Below are positions 16,757-24,807 of a stretch of 64,000 nt of DNA, one piece after another. The DNA comes from Mycolicibacterium moriokaense (GTDB taxonomy: Bacteria > Actinomycetota > Actinomycetes > Mycobacteriales > Mycobacteriaceae), in assembly GCF_010726085.1 (NCBI RefSeq), contig NZ_AP022560.1, positions 1,488,001 to 1,552,000 of the forward strand, written 5' to 3'. The position numbers were made by a program, and so were the translations under genes. Under the pieces are notes generated by a model that was not told where the DNA came from, did no database searches, and saw nothing but the letters and a program-made list of their open reading frames with translations. Position 1 is the first letter of the stretch. Each line of letters begins with the position of its first letter.

Positions 16757-16838
16757 ATCTATGCCAACGCTTGTTGGCATAGATAATTCCCGTGCGGAGC
16801 GCATATGTCAACACTTGTTGGCCTACAATTGTTGGCAT
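16757..16838. promoter_or_regulatory. TetR operator array between monooxygenase and tetR
   Basis: Site 1 at 16757-16784 is a perfect palindrome with 12-bp arms ATCTATGCCAAC and GTTGGCATAGAT around GCTT. Site 2 at 16804-16825 is a weaker copy (TATGTCAAC-ACTT-GTTGGCCTA). A third half-site GTTGGCAT (16831-16838) runs into the tetR ATG. The spacing suits repression of both divergent genes. Confidence 0.8.
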
Positions 16839-17379
16839 GCGCAGATCGTCGGAGCAGACCAAGGCTCAGATCCTCGCGGCGGCCAGGGAGAGATTCGCCC
16901 AATCCGGTTTCGAGAAAGCCACCATCAGAGCCATCGCGGCGGACGCGAACATCGACCCCTCGATGGTGATGCGGTACTTCGGGAGCAAGGATCAGCTGTT
17001 CGCTGCGGCCGCCGACTTCGACCTCGAGCTACCGGATCTGTCCGGCATCGACCGCGACCAATTGGGCGCCGCGCTCGTCGACCACTTCATGAACAGGTGG
17101 GAACGCGATGAGGTGCTCATCGTGCTGCTGCGGGCCAGCGCCACCAATCCTGAAGCGGCGCAACGCATGCGGGCATTGTTCGCCAGTCAACTGCTGCCAG
17201 CTGTCGCGAAGATCAACCCCGATGCGCCGGAACGGCGCGCGGCATTGATCGCCACGCAGACGCTCGGCCTCGCATTGTGCCGCTACGTGCTGGCGCTGCC
17301 GCCGATCGTCGCCATGACGCGCGATGAGGCCGTCGCATGGTTGGGACCCACCGTGCAGCGCTACCTCGACGGGCCTTAG
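16837..17379 (+). CDS. TetR-family transcriptional regulator
   Basis: 180 residues. The N-terminal HTH reads TKAQILAAARERFAQSGFEKATIRAIAADANIDPSMVMRYF (split by eye into helix 1 and the HTH), the classical TetR pattern with YFGSKDQLF. The ligand-binding domain (about 60-180) is generic, resembling the mycobacterial TetR_C group. The ATG lies inside an operator half-site, which suggests autoregulation. The divergent flavin monooxygenase is the likely target. Confidence 0.9.
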   Translation: MRRSSEQTKAQILAAARERFAQSGFEKATIRAIAADANIDPSMVMRYFGSKDQLFAAAADFDLELPDLSGIDRDQLGAALVDHFMNRWERDEVLIVLLRASATNPEAAQRMRALFASQLLPAVAKINPDAPERRAALIATQTLGLALCRYVLALPPIVAMTRDEAVAWLGPTVQRYLDGP

Positions 17380-17392
17380 ATAATCGGCGGTG

Positions 17393-17842
17393 ATGTGGAC
17401 TCCGACGCTCGTCCTGATCGCCGCCGCCACCCTCGTCGCCTGCGTACTTCTCGGTGGCGGTCTCTACGAGACTGCGGTCGTCGACCCCGCGTGGCCCAAG
17501 CGGCCCGGCATCATCCAGGCCCAAAACGGGGGAATCTCGCGGCGGCGGTTCTGGATTCCCGCACACACCCTGTTCGAGGTGCTGCTCATCGTCGCGCTGA
17601 TCGCCGCGTGGCGCGACGCCGACGTTCGGGTCGCGCTGCTGGTGGCGCTGGTCACCCACGCCGTGATGCGGGTGTGGTCGTTGGTGGACTTCATCCCGAA
17701 GGCGGTGGAGTTCGAGAAGGCGGATCCGGCGGCCGTCGACGAGAGTGCCGCGGTGGCATGGACCCGCCGCAGTCTGCTGCGGTTGCCGCTGGATTTTGTC
17801 ACGTGTGTGGCGATGCTCTGGGCCGTGGCAGGGTATGGATGA
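17393..17842 (+). CDS. Hypothetical four-TM membrane protein
   Basis: 149 residues with four hydrophobic segments at about 5-25, 57-72, 78-95 and 130-147. It carries a family-like GGGLYETAVVDPAWPKRP stretch after TM1 and a charged FIPKAVEFEKADP loop. Similar small proteins are common in actinobacteria but I cannot name a function. GTG 17390 directly before the ATG is an equal alternative start. It follows tetR by 13 bp and may share its transcript. Confidence 0.6.
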   Translation: MWTPTLVLIAAATLVACVLLGGGLYETAVVDPAWPKRPGIIQAQNGGISRRRFWIPAHTLFEVLLIVALIAAWRDADVRVALLVALVTHAVMRVWSLVDFIPKAVEFEKADPAAVDESAAVAWTRRSLLRLPLDFVTCVAMLWAVAGYG

Positions 17843-17865
17843 CGCATGGCTGAAGGGAGCGGCTC

Positions 17866-18111
17866 ATGATCTCGCCCGATGATTTGCGCCGGCTGCTGAG
17901 AGCCGACGAGAAGGACGCCGTCCTGGTGCTGGTGGAGGGTCGCATCGAGGTGATCGGCGCCGGCAAGCTGGCGTCCGAGCCGTACCGGGGCGCGCTGGAA
18001 GTGGTGTCGCGCGACGATCTCATCCGCCGCGTCGGCGAGGCGCCGTCGGATCAAGAGCTCAGTGAGCAGGCGGTGGCGCTCGACACGGCGATCACGGAGC
18101 TCGGCGCCTAA
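17866..18111 (+). CDS. Small conserved hypothetical protein
   Basis: 81 residues, acidic, starting MISPDDLRRLLRADEKDAVLVL; it has an alternating beta/helix pattern and no membrane segment or catalytic motif. A GAAGGGAGCGG ribosome-binding stretch precedes the ATG, which supports translation. It follows the membrane protein closely and ends just before an inverted repeat. No function assigned. Confidence 0.6.
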   Translation: MISPDDLRRLLRADEKDAVLVLVEGRIEVIGAGKLASEPYRGALEVVSRDDLIRRVGEAPSDQELSEQAVALDTAITELGA

Positions 18112-18121
18112 CCCCCGGGGG

Positions 18122-18172
18122 CGATTTGTGTGCGCTTTGTTGCGCTGAGCGCTCCTCGATGCACACAAATCG
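18122..18172. repeat. Intergenic inverted repeat (family II, copy 1)
   Basis: Perfect 12-bp arms CGATTTGTGTGC (18122-18133) and GCACACAAATCG (18161-18172). The middle contains TTGCGCTGAGCGCTCC, itself dyad-like. An outer TAACCC..GGGTTA extends pairing. A near copy lies at 20921-20975, so the two elements flank the ATPase/YhgE pair. Confidence 0.75.
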
Positions 18173-18187
18173 TGGGTTAATTGCCGG

Positions 18188-18916
18188 ATGTCGGTGTCCC
18201 ACAACGAGCAAGCCCTTGATGAGGACCCGCCGGCACCGGCGGTGACCGCGCGGGGGATTCGGATGACGGGTCCGTGGGGTCCGGTGTACGGACCCATCGA
18301 TCTCGACGTCGACGCCGGGGGCGTCACCGTGCTGAGGTGTCCTGCCGGGTCGGGCCGCACCGCGCTGCTGATGACGCTGGCCGGCCGGATGCGCCCGGTG
18401 TCCGGCGAACTGACGGTGCTGGGCCGCACGCGAACCGCCGACATCTTCGCCAACGCCGCCTTGGCGGGCATCGACGAGCTCGACGCCGTCGCCGAGTCGG
18501 TCACCGTACGCGACCTGATCACCGAGCAGCTTCGGTGGGACGCCCCCTGGCACCGGCTGATACCGCGCGCCGACGAGGCCGACCTCGCCAGAGTGTGCGG
18601 TCCGGTGTTCGGTGACCTTCCGTTGCCGCCGCTCACCGAGTATGTCGAGGAGCTCACCGAGCTCGACGGTCTGCTGTTGCGGATCGCACTGGCCAACACC
18701 GCCCGGCCCGAACTGCTCGTCGTCGGCCACGTGGACCAGGTCGCCAGCAACGCCAACCGCGCGCTGCTGCTGCAGCGGCTGGTCGAGCTCGGTCGTGCGC
18801 AGACGGTCATCACCGCGAGCGTCAACCCCGTCCACAGCGATGCAGTTCGCGCCGAAATCCCGGTGCACAACGTCACCCGCGCCGAACTGGTCGGCCAACC
18901 GAAGGGGGGCGACTAG
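18188..18916 (+). CDS. Degenerate ABC-type ATP-binding protein
   Basis: 242 residues with the layout of an ABC ATPase: an aromatic start (PWGPVYGPIDLDVDAGGVTVL), then a P-loop at residues 51-58 reading CPAGSGRT, where the invariant Lys of GxGK[ST] is Arg. No LSGGQ signature is present (the region reads LTELDGLLLRIALAN), and the Walker B strand ends LLVVGHVDQV without Asp-Glu. It is therefore probably a weak or inactive ATPase, or a regulatory nucleotide-binding subunit. It precedes the YhgE/Pip membrane gene by 2 bp, so a two-component transporter is expected. Confidence 0.75.
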   Translation: MSVSHNEQALDEDPPAPAVTARGIRMTGPWGPVYGPIDLDVDAGGVTVLRCPAGSGRTALLMTLAGRMRPVSGELTVLGRTRTADIFANAALAGIDELDAVAESVTVRDLITEQLRWDAPWHRLIPRADEADLARVCGPVFGDLPLPPLTEYVEELTELDGLLLRIALANTARPELLVVGHVDQVASNANRALLLQRLVELGRAQTVITASVNPVHSDAVRAEIPVHNVTRAELVGQPKGGD

Positions 18917-18918
18917 CC

Positions 18919-20925
18919 ATGCTCGCCGGAATGTCGCTGGGCACCGACCTGAAACGCTATTCGCGGGGACTGCTGCCGCGGATCGCTCTCATCACAATCG
19001 TCCTCATGCCGCTGCTGTACGGCGCGATGTACCTGTGGGCGTTCTGGAATCCTTTCGGGGAGTTGAACAAGGTTCCGGTGGCTCTGGTCAACGAGGATCG
19101 TGGCGCGACGGCCCAAGGCCAGCAGTTGCGCGCAGGTGACGAAATCACGGCAGCCCTGATGAACTCCGGTCAGCTCAAGCTCTCCGAGGTGTCGGCTGCA
19201 CAGGCCGCCGAGGGTGTGGCCAGCGGTGAGTACTACTTTTCGATCACCGTGCCGCAGGATTTCAGCGCCGGCATCGCCTCGGTGTCCGGCACCGATCCGC
19301 AGCAGGCGCAGCTGCGCTTCACCCTCAACGACGCCAACAACTACCTCGCGTCCATCATCGGGCAGAACGCCGCACGCGAGGTCCTCAATCAGGTCAATGC
19401 GGAGATCGGCAAACGCACTGTTGGCACGGTGCTGGCGGGACTCACCGACGCCGGGGCCGGCCTCAGACAGGCCGCCGACGGGGCCCAGCAGCTGGCCACC
19501 GGGTTGACGGCCGCCGACGACGGTGCGCACCGGTTGGCTTCGGGGGCCAACGTGTTGGCGTCGGGACTCGACAGCGCACAGGCCGGCTCGGCTCAGTTGG
19601 CGGCGGGCACTCGGCAGCTGTCGACCGCCGTGGAATCGGCGACGGGTCCGCTGATCGAGGTGCTCGACCGCGTCGGAGGGCTGGGGCTCGACCCGGACGA
19701 AGTCGGTGTTGTTGCAGAGCATTTGAGCAGCGCCGTGCGGTCGACGACGGATCGGATCGCGGCGCTCAACATCGACCATGCGCAGGTCGCGGCGATCGTC
19801 GACCAGACAGTCGGGTTCCTGCGGGCCAACCCCGACCCCGCGGTGCGCGATATGGGCGAGGTCCTGGCCCGCGCGCAAGGGCTGCTGCGCGCACAGGGCA
19901 TCGATCCGGCCACCGATGCGGGCCTGATTCGGTTGCGGGACAGCGCCGCCGCGCTGGAGGCGGAGTTGTCAGACCCGAGCAGCAAGCTGCGGACATTCAT
20001 CGACCGGGCGCTCAACGGAGGGCTGCGGGCCGACGTCGCCAAGCTGCGTGACGGTGTCGAACAGCTGAATTCCGGCGCCAGCCGGCTCGACGCGGGACTG
20101 CAACAACTCGCCAACGGGGGACACGAACTCGCCAACGGTGCACGACAACTCGCCGATGGGACGACGAAGCTGGCGGACGGTGGGAAGGAGCTGGCGACCA
20201 AGCTTGGGCAGGGGGCGAGCCAGATTCCGTCGTGGACACCCGCGCAGCGCAGCGACGTGGCGCGCACGCTCTCGGCGCCGGTCAGCCTCGATGTGGTCAA
20301 CACCCACCCCGCCGCCACCTTCGGCACCGGTTTCGCGCCGTTCTTCATGCCGCTGGCGTTGTTCATCGGCGCGCTGATCATCTGGATGCTGTTGACGCCG
20401 TTGCAGTCGCGGCCGATCGTGAACGGTCTCGCGGCGCTGCGAGTCGTGCTCGCCTCGTACTGGCCGGGGCTGCTGATCGCCGTGTGCCAAGTGGTGGTCA
20501 TGTACGTCGTGGTGCACTTCGGCGTCGGTCTGGAGGCCAAGTATCCGATTGCCACAGTTGGGTTTCTGGTGCTGATCGCTGCGACGTTCCTCGCCATGAT
20601 CCAGGCGTTCAACGCGCTGTTCGGTGTCGCGGTGGGGCGCGTCGTGACGCTGGCGTTCCTGATGCTGCAGCTGGTGTCAGCCGGCGGCATATATCCCGTC
20701 GAGACCACCGCCAAGCCGTTCCAGATCCTGCATCCTGTGGACCCGATGACATACGCGGTCAACGGGTTACGCCAGCTGACCGTCGGCGGCATCGATTCGA
20801 GGCTGTGGATCGCAATCGCCGTCCTGGTGGTGCTGCTTGCGATGTCGCTGGCCGGCAGCGCGTGGGCCGCCAGGAGGAATCGGCAGTACACGATGGAGCG
20901 TTTGCACCCACCTATCGAAGTGTGA
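18919..20925 (+). CDS. YhgE/Pip-family ABC-2-type membrane protein
   Basis: 668 residues. TM1 (about 22-45) is followed by PVALVNEDRGA, the N-terminal signature of YhgE/Pip proteins. A long extracytoplasmic region (about 180-435) carries seven-residue-like repeats with L-x2-G spacing (ASGANVLASG, ANGARQLADGTTKLADGG). At least five TM helices form the ABC-2-like C-terminus (about 475-655). Related proteins act as phage receptors, in type VII-associated secretion or as exporters in other Gram-positives. It is coupled to the degenerate ATPase upstream. Function here unproven. Confidence 0.85.
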   Translation: MLAGMSLGTDLKRYSRGLLPRIALITIVLMPLLYGAMYLWAFWNPFGELNKVPVALVNEDRGATAQGQQLRAGDEITAALMNSGQLKLSEVSAAQAAEGVASGEYYFSITVPQDFSAGIASVSGTDPQQAQLRFTLNDANNYLASIIGQNAAREVLNQVNAEIGKRTVGTVLAGLTDAGAGLRQAADGAQQLATGLTAADDGAHRLASGANVLASGLDSAQAGSAQLAAGTRQLSTAVESATGPLIEVLDRVGGLGLDPDEVGVVAEHLSSAVRSTTDRIAALNIDHAQVAAIVDQTVGFLRANPDPAVRDMGEVLARAQGLLRAQGIDPATDAGLIRLRDSAAALEAELSDPSSKLRTFIDRALNGGLRADVAKLRDGVEQLNSGASRLDAGLQQLANGGHELANGARQLADGTTKLADGGKELATKLGQGASQIPSWTPAQRSDVARTLSAPVSLDVVNTHPAATFGTGFAPFFMPLALFIGALIIWMLLTPLQSRPIVNGLAALRVVLASYWPGLLIAVCQVVVMYVVVHFGVGLEAKYPIATVGFLVLIAATFLAMIQAFNALFGVAVGRVVTLAFLMLQLVSAGGIYPVETTAKPFQILHPVDPMTYAVNGLRQLTVGGIDSRLWIAIAVLVVLLAMSLAGSAWAARRNRQYTMERLHPPIEV

Positions 20926-20975
20926 TTTGTGTGCGTTCCGTTGCGCTCAGCGCTCCTAAACGCACTCAAATCGCA
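20921..20975. repeat. Intergenic inverted repeat (family II, copy 2)
   Basis: Arms TGTGATTTGTGTGCG (20921-20935) and CGCACTCAAATCGCA (20961-20975) pair with two mismatches. The middle TTGCGCTCAGCGCTCC almost equals that of the copy at 18122-18172. It covers the stop of the YhgE gene and precedes the converging accD3 stop. Confidence 0.75.
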
Positions 20976-20979
20976 GGAA

Positions 20980-22449
20980 TCAGAGCCCGATCCGGCGATA
21001 ACGTGCCAGCCGCGCGGTCAGCCGCTCGGCCTCGGGAATCGAACGCAGCGTGTGCAATTCGTTGGCAATAGTCGCCGACAACCGCTGCGTGAACGCCAGC
21101 GGCTCGTCGGCCGCGTCCGGACGTTCGGGCACAATGGCGTCGACGATGCCACTCGCCAACAGGTCAGCCGACCGAATCCCTTGTGCCTCAGCTAGTTCCG
21201 GCGCATGGGCGGTATCGCGGAACACGATCGCGCTCGCCCCTTCCGGCGGCAGCGGCGCCAACCAGCCGTGCAGCGCCGCCAGCACTCTATCGGCGGGCAC
21301 CATCGCCAGCGCGGGCCCGCCGCTGCCCTGCCCGAGCAGTACCGACACCGTCGGCGTGTCCAGCGTGACGAGATCGGCCAGGCACCTTGCGATCTCACCG
21401 GCCAGACCATCCTGTTCGGCCTCGACCGTGAGTGCCGGTCCGGCGGTATCGATCACGAGCACGAGCGGCAACCTCAGGCCCGCCGCCAACGCCATGCCCC
21501 GTCGCGCCTCGCGCAGCGCCGCCGGACCGACCATCCCGCCGAGCACCCGCTGCTGGCCGAGCACCACCGCCGGTTGTCCGCCGAACCTGGCCAACGCCAG
21601 CAGCGTCGTGGCGTCCTCGCCACGGCCCGTGCCCGAGAGCAGCACCCGATCGGATGTTCCGTGCCGCAACAGATATGCCGCGCCTGGGCGGTCCGGTCGA
21701 CGCGATGCGGTCACCGATTCCCACGCGGGCACTTCGGGCACATCGGTGGATTCGGGTGGCGGCGGCGGTGATTCGGGCGGGTCGGCGAGGACCTTCAGCG
21801 TGCGGTCGAGTGTGGACCGCACCGCGTCCAGCGGGATCACTCCGTCGATGACGCCGTGGCGCTCCAGGTTCTCGGCGGTCTGCACACCCGACGGAAACGG
21901 CTCGCCGTAGAGATGCTCGTACACCCGCGGGCCCAGAAATCCGATGAGCGCACCCGGCTCGGCGGCGGTGACGTGCCCCAGCGAACCCCACGACGCGAAC
22001 ACGCCGCCCGTCGTCGGATGACGCAGGTACACCAGGTATGGCAGGTGCGCGCGCTTGTGCAGCTCGACGGCCGCGGCGATCTTGACCATCTGCAGGAACG
22101 CGACGGTGCCCTCCTGCATGCGGGTGCCGCCGGAGCTTGGGGAGGCGACCAGCGGTAACCGCTCGGCCGTCGCCCTGGCCACCGCGGTGGTGATCCGCTC
22201 GGCGGCGGCCACCCCGATCGAGCCGGCCAGGAAGTCGAACTCGCACGCCACCAACGCCACCCGCCGGCCGAAAACCGTGCCCTCGCCGGTCAGCACCGCC
22301 TCGTCGAGCCCCGTCTTGGCGGCCGCAGCGGCCAGCTCGCGGTGGTACTCCGAGCTGCCGCCGACCTCCAGTGGCGCGGTGTCCCAGCTACGGAACGAAC
22401 CCTCATCCAGCACGGCATCGCGCAGGTCAAGCGCACGAATCCGGCTCAC
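20980..22449 (-). CDS. accD3: Acetyl/propionyl-CoA carboxylase carboxyltransferase AccD3
   Basis: 489 residues. The N-terminal half resembles the beta and the C-terminal half the alpha carboxyltransferase domain. Motifs: the oxyanion/CoA region SPSSGGTRMQEG (about 150), PTTGGVFASWGSLGHVTAAEPGALIGFLGPRV, and in the C-terminal half DTAGPALTVEAEQDGLAGEIA with SVLLGQGSGGPALAM. It would transfer carboxyl from biotin to an acyl-CoA. The position before echA6 matches Rv0904c-Rv0905. A Pro-rich linker (PPPPPES) joins the halves. Confidence 0.9.
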   Translation of the reverse strand: MSRIRALDLRDAVLDEGSFRSWDTAPLEVGGSSEYHRELAAAAAKTGLDEAVLTGEGTVFGRRVALVACEFDFLAGSIGVAAAERITTAVARATAERLPLVASPSSGGTRMQEGTVAFLQMVKIAAAVELHKRAHLPYLVYLRHPTTGGVFASWGSLGHVTAAEPGALIGFLGPRVYEHLYGEPFPSGVQTAENLERHGVIDGVIPLDAVRSTLDRTLKVLADPPESPPPPPESTDVPEVPAWESVTASRRPDRPGAAYLLRHGTSDRVLLSGTGRGEDATTLLALARFGGQPAVVLGQQRVLGGMVGPAALREARRGMALAAGLRLPLVLVIDTAGPALTVEAEQDGLAGEIARCLADLVTLDTPTVSVLLGQGSGGPALAMVPADRVLAALHGWLAPLPPEGASAIVFRDTAHAPELAEAQGIRSADLLASGIVDAIVPERPDAADEPLAFTQRLSATIANELHTLRSIPEAERLTARLARYRRIGL

Positions 22450-22479
22450 CTGCCGAGGCTATCTGGCTACTGTGTGCGC

Positions 22480-22851
22480 ATGGAAACAGAACTTCGCTAC
22501 GAGCGATGGTTCCTTCCGTTTTCGGTGCCGCTCGGTTGCGGGCCGAAACAAAGTGAAGTCCGCATCGCCGACGACACCTTGCACGTCAAGTTCGGCTGGG
22601 GCTTTCGGGCCGCCATCCCGCTGTCGTCGATCACGAAGGCCGAGCGCAACAACGACCGGGTGTATTCCTGGGGTGCGCACGGGTGGCGGGGCCGCTGGCT
22701 GGTGAACGGCTCGTCGAAGGGGATCGTCGAACTGACCATCGACCCTCCGACCAGGGCTTACGTCATGGGCGTGCCGGTCACGTTGAAAACGCTCTGGGTC
22801 AGCGTCACCGAGCCGGAGGCATTGATCGAGGCCTGCACCCGAAAGGCCTGA
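22480..22851 (+). CDS. Hypothetical protein, PH-like beta-rich fold
   Basis: 123 residues, METELRYERWFLPFSVPLGCG at the start, mostly predicted beta strands with Trp and Gly (WGAHGWRGRWLVNGSSKGIVEL). The pattern suggests a small PH-like or DUF domain common in actinobacteria, but I cannot name it. No signal peptide. It is divergent from accD3 (30 bp gap) and 27 bp ahead of echA6; this gene is not between accD3 and echA6 in M. tuberculosis. Confidence 0.65.
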   Translation: METELRYERWFLPFSVPLGCGPKQSEVRIADDTLHVKFGWGFRAAIPLSSITKAERNNDRVYSWGAHGWRGRWLVNGSSKGIVELTIDPPTRAYVMGVPVTLKTLWVSVTEPEALIEACTRKA

Positions 22852-22878
22852 CCCAGGTCGTCCCGATAGGGTGGCGCC

Positions 22879-23613
22879 ATGATTGGTGTGACCCGTGACG
22901 GCGATGTGATGACGCTGGAAATGCAGCGCCCCGATCGCCGCAATGCGCTCAACGGCGCGCTCGTCGACGGACTCCGCGAGGCGGTCGAGAAGGCCGCGGG
23001 CGAAGACATCCGGGCCATCGTGCTGACCGGCCAGGGCCACGTCTTCAGCGCGGGCGCCGACCTGTCCGACGCGAGCGGCGTCGCCGAGGAGCTGCCCGAC
23101 AAGGCCAAGGCGCTGAACCTGGCGATCGACAAGGCACCTGTCCCGGTCATCGGAGCCATCAACGGCCCCGCGATCGGCGCCGGTGTAATTCTCGCGATGA
23201 TCTGCGATCTGCGGGTCGTCGCACCCGAGGCGTACTTCCAGTTCCCGGTCGCGAAATACGGCCTGGCACTGGATAACTGGAGCATTCGACGGCTCACGTC
23301 GCTGGTCGGCGCCGGTCGCGCGAGAGGCATGCTGTTGGGGGCGGAGAAGCTCACCGCAGAGGGCGCACTGCAAACCGGCATGGCCAACCGCATCGGCACG
23401 CTGTCCGATGCTCAGGCCTGGGCCGCCGAACTCGCTGGTTTCGCCCCGCTGGCCTTGCAACACGCCAAGCGGGTGCTCAACGACGACGGCGCCTACGAGG
23501 AACCGTGGCCGGAGCACCAGGAACTGTTCGATCGGGCCTGGGCCAGCCAGGACGTCATCGAGGCGCAGGTGGCGCGCATCGAGAAGCGGCCCCCGAGGTT
23601 CAAGGGCGCCTGA
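22879..23613 (+). CDS. echA6: Enoyl-CoA hydratase-like protein EchA6
   Basis: 244 residues of the crotonase fold: [21 protein letters not shown] (oxyanion hole) and [20 protein letters not shown]. The position of the first catalytic Glu (PE in the usual FxxPE) reads FPVAKYG, and the second Glu region reads LDNWSIRRL, so both hydratase glutamates are missing. M. tuberculosis EchA6 has the same loss and is known as a non-catalytic acyl-CoA shuttle for mycolate precursors. The two proteins look highly similar by eye. Its TGA overlaps the next ATG by one base. Confidence 0.92.
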   Translation: MIGVTRDGDVMTLEMQRPDRRNALNGALVDGLREAVEKAAGEDIRAIVLTGQGHVFSAGADLSDASGVAEELPDKAKALNLAIDKAPVPVIGAINGPAIGAGVILAMICDLRVVAPEAYFQFPVAKYGLALDNWSIRRLTSLVGAGRARGMLLGAEKLTAEGALQTGMANRIGTLSDAQAWAAELAGFAPLALQHAKRVLNDDGAYEEPWPEHQELFDRAWASQDVIEAQVARIEKRPPRFKGA

Positions 23614-24722
23614 TGATCGGGGCGGCCCTGCGCATCGGCTTCGGAACGGCGACGCTCCTGGCAGGTGGGTTGGCGCTGCGGGCGCTGCAGGGCACTCCGT
23701 CCGCCCTCGGCGCATCACCGGTCGAGATCGACGGTGTCGCCAAGGCGTCGCCGAATTACCAGGACGGCGTGTTCGTCAACCTGGAACCCGCAAGCCCGAT
23801 GAGCCTGACCCGCCAGGAGCAGTTCCTGCTGGTCCGTGAGGTCATCGGTGGCAGGGCCAACCAGCAGCCGGCCCAACCCGTCCCACTGGTCACTCCCGAC
23901 CCGAGCGTCGCCGCCGGCGACCTGGCCGTCACCTGGTACGGCCACTCGTCCGCGGTCATCGAGGTCGACGGCTACCGCGTGCTGGCCGACCCCGTCTGGA
24001 GCGACCGCTGCTCCCCGTCCCGCACGATCGGTCCGCGGCGGCTGCACCCGGTGCCCGCCCCGCTGGAGGCGATGCCCGCGATCGACGCGGTCATCATCAG
24101 CCACGACCACTACGACCACCTCGACGTCGACACCGTCAAACAGCTGGCGCGCACCCAGCGGGCCAAGTTCTTCGTCCCGCTCGGCATCGGCGCTCACCTG
24201 CGGTCCTGGCACATTCCCGCCGACCGGATCGTCGAACTCGACTGGAACGAGAGCGCCCAGCTCGGCGACCTCACCCTGGTGTGCACGCCGGCGCGGCACT
24301 TCTCCGGGCGGTTCCTGACCAGGAACACCACCCTGTGGTCGTCGTGGGTGCTGATCGGCCCCAATCACCGCGCCTTCTTCGGCGGCGACACCGGATATTC
24401 GAAGAGTTTCGGCGATATCGGCGCTGAGCACGGCCTCTTCGACCTCACCCTGATGCCGGTGGGCGCGTATCACCCTGGCTGGCCGGATATTCATATGAAC
24501 CCCGAGGATGCGGTCCGTGCGCACCGCGACGTCACCGATGCGGGGCTGCTGGTCCCGATCCACTGGGCGACGTTCCGCCTCGCCCCGCATCCATGGTCCG
24601 AACCGGTGGAGCGGCTGATCAAGGCCGCCGACTCCGAGCGTGTGCTGGTCGCGGTGCCGAAGCCGGGACAGCGGGTGCAACCCGACGAGGCGCTGGCTAG
24701 CGACCCGTGGTGGCGCCTCTAG
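23613..24722 (+). CDS. Metallo-beta-lactamase-fold hydrolase (Rv0906-like, NAPE-PLD/UlaG type)
   Basis: 369 residues. An N-terminal hydrophobic stretch (ALRIGFGTATLLAGGLALRAL) may be a signal anchor. The metal site has TWYGHSSAVIEVDG, then ISHDHYDHLD (HxHxDH), a later CTPARHFSGR, GGDTGYS and the C-terminal PIHWATF. The order fits the lactonase-like MBL group that includes NAPE-hydrolysing phospholipase D and Rv0906. Starts at the ATG sharing one base with the echA6 stop. Confidence 0.88.
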   Translation: MIGAALRIGFGTATLLAGGLALRALQGTPSALGASPVEIDGVAKASPNYQDGVFVNLEPASPMSLTRQEQFLLVREVIGGRANQQPAQPVPLVTPDPSVAAGDLAVTWYGHSSAVIEVDGYRVLADPVWSDRCSPSRTIGPRRLHPVPAPLEAMPAIDAVIISHDHYDHLDVDTVKQLARTQRAKFFVPLGIGAHLRSWHIPADRIVELDWNESAQLGDLTLVCTPARHFSGRFLTRNTTLWSSWVLIGPNHRAFFGGDTGYSKSFGDIGAEHGLFDLTLMPVGAYHPGWPDIHMNPEDAVRAHRDVTDAGLLVPIHWATFRLAPHPWSEPVERLIKAADSERVLVAVPKPGQRVQPDEALASDPWWRL

Positions 24723-24728
24723 CCCTTC

Positions 24729-24791
24729 GCCGAGTGCACGGTTGTTGACGGGTCGATTCGCGATTCGTGTACAACATGCGTGCAGTCGACG
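24729..24791. repeat. Intergenic inverted repeat (family III, copy 1)
   Basis: Arms 24729-24750 (CGCCGAGTGCACGG...) and 24770-24791 (...GCGTGCAGTCGACG) pair at about 17 of 22 positions, with TCGCGATT in the loop. A closely similar element is at 54007-54070. It separates two genes of the same orientation. Confidence 0.65.
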
Positions 24792-24807
24792 GGATACGGT
24801 GCTCGTC

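Noticed and set aside
18122..20975. Insertion sequence bounded by the family II repeats
   Set aside because: No transposase between them and no target duplication; the repeats are self-complementary hairpins found elsewhere as terminator-like elements.
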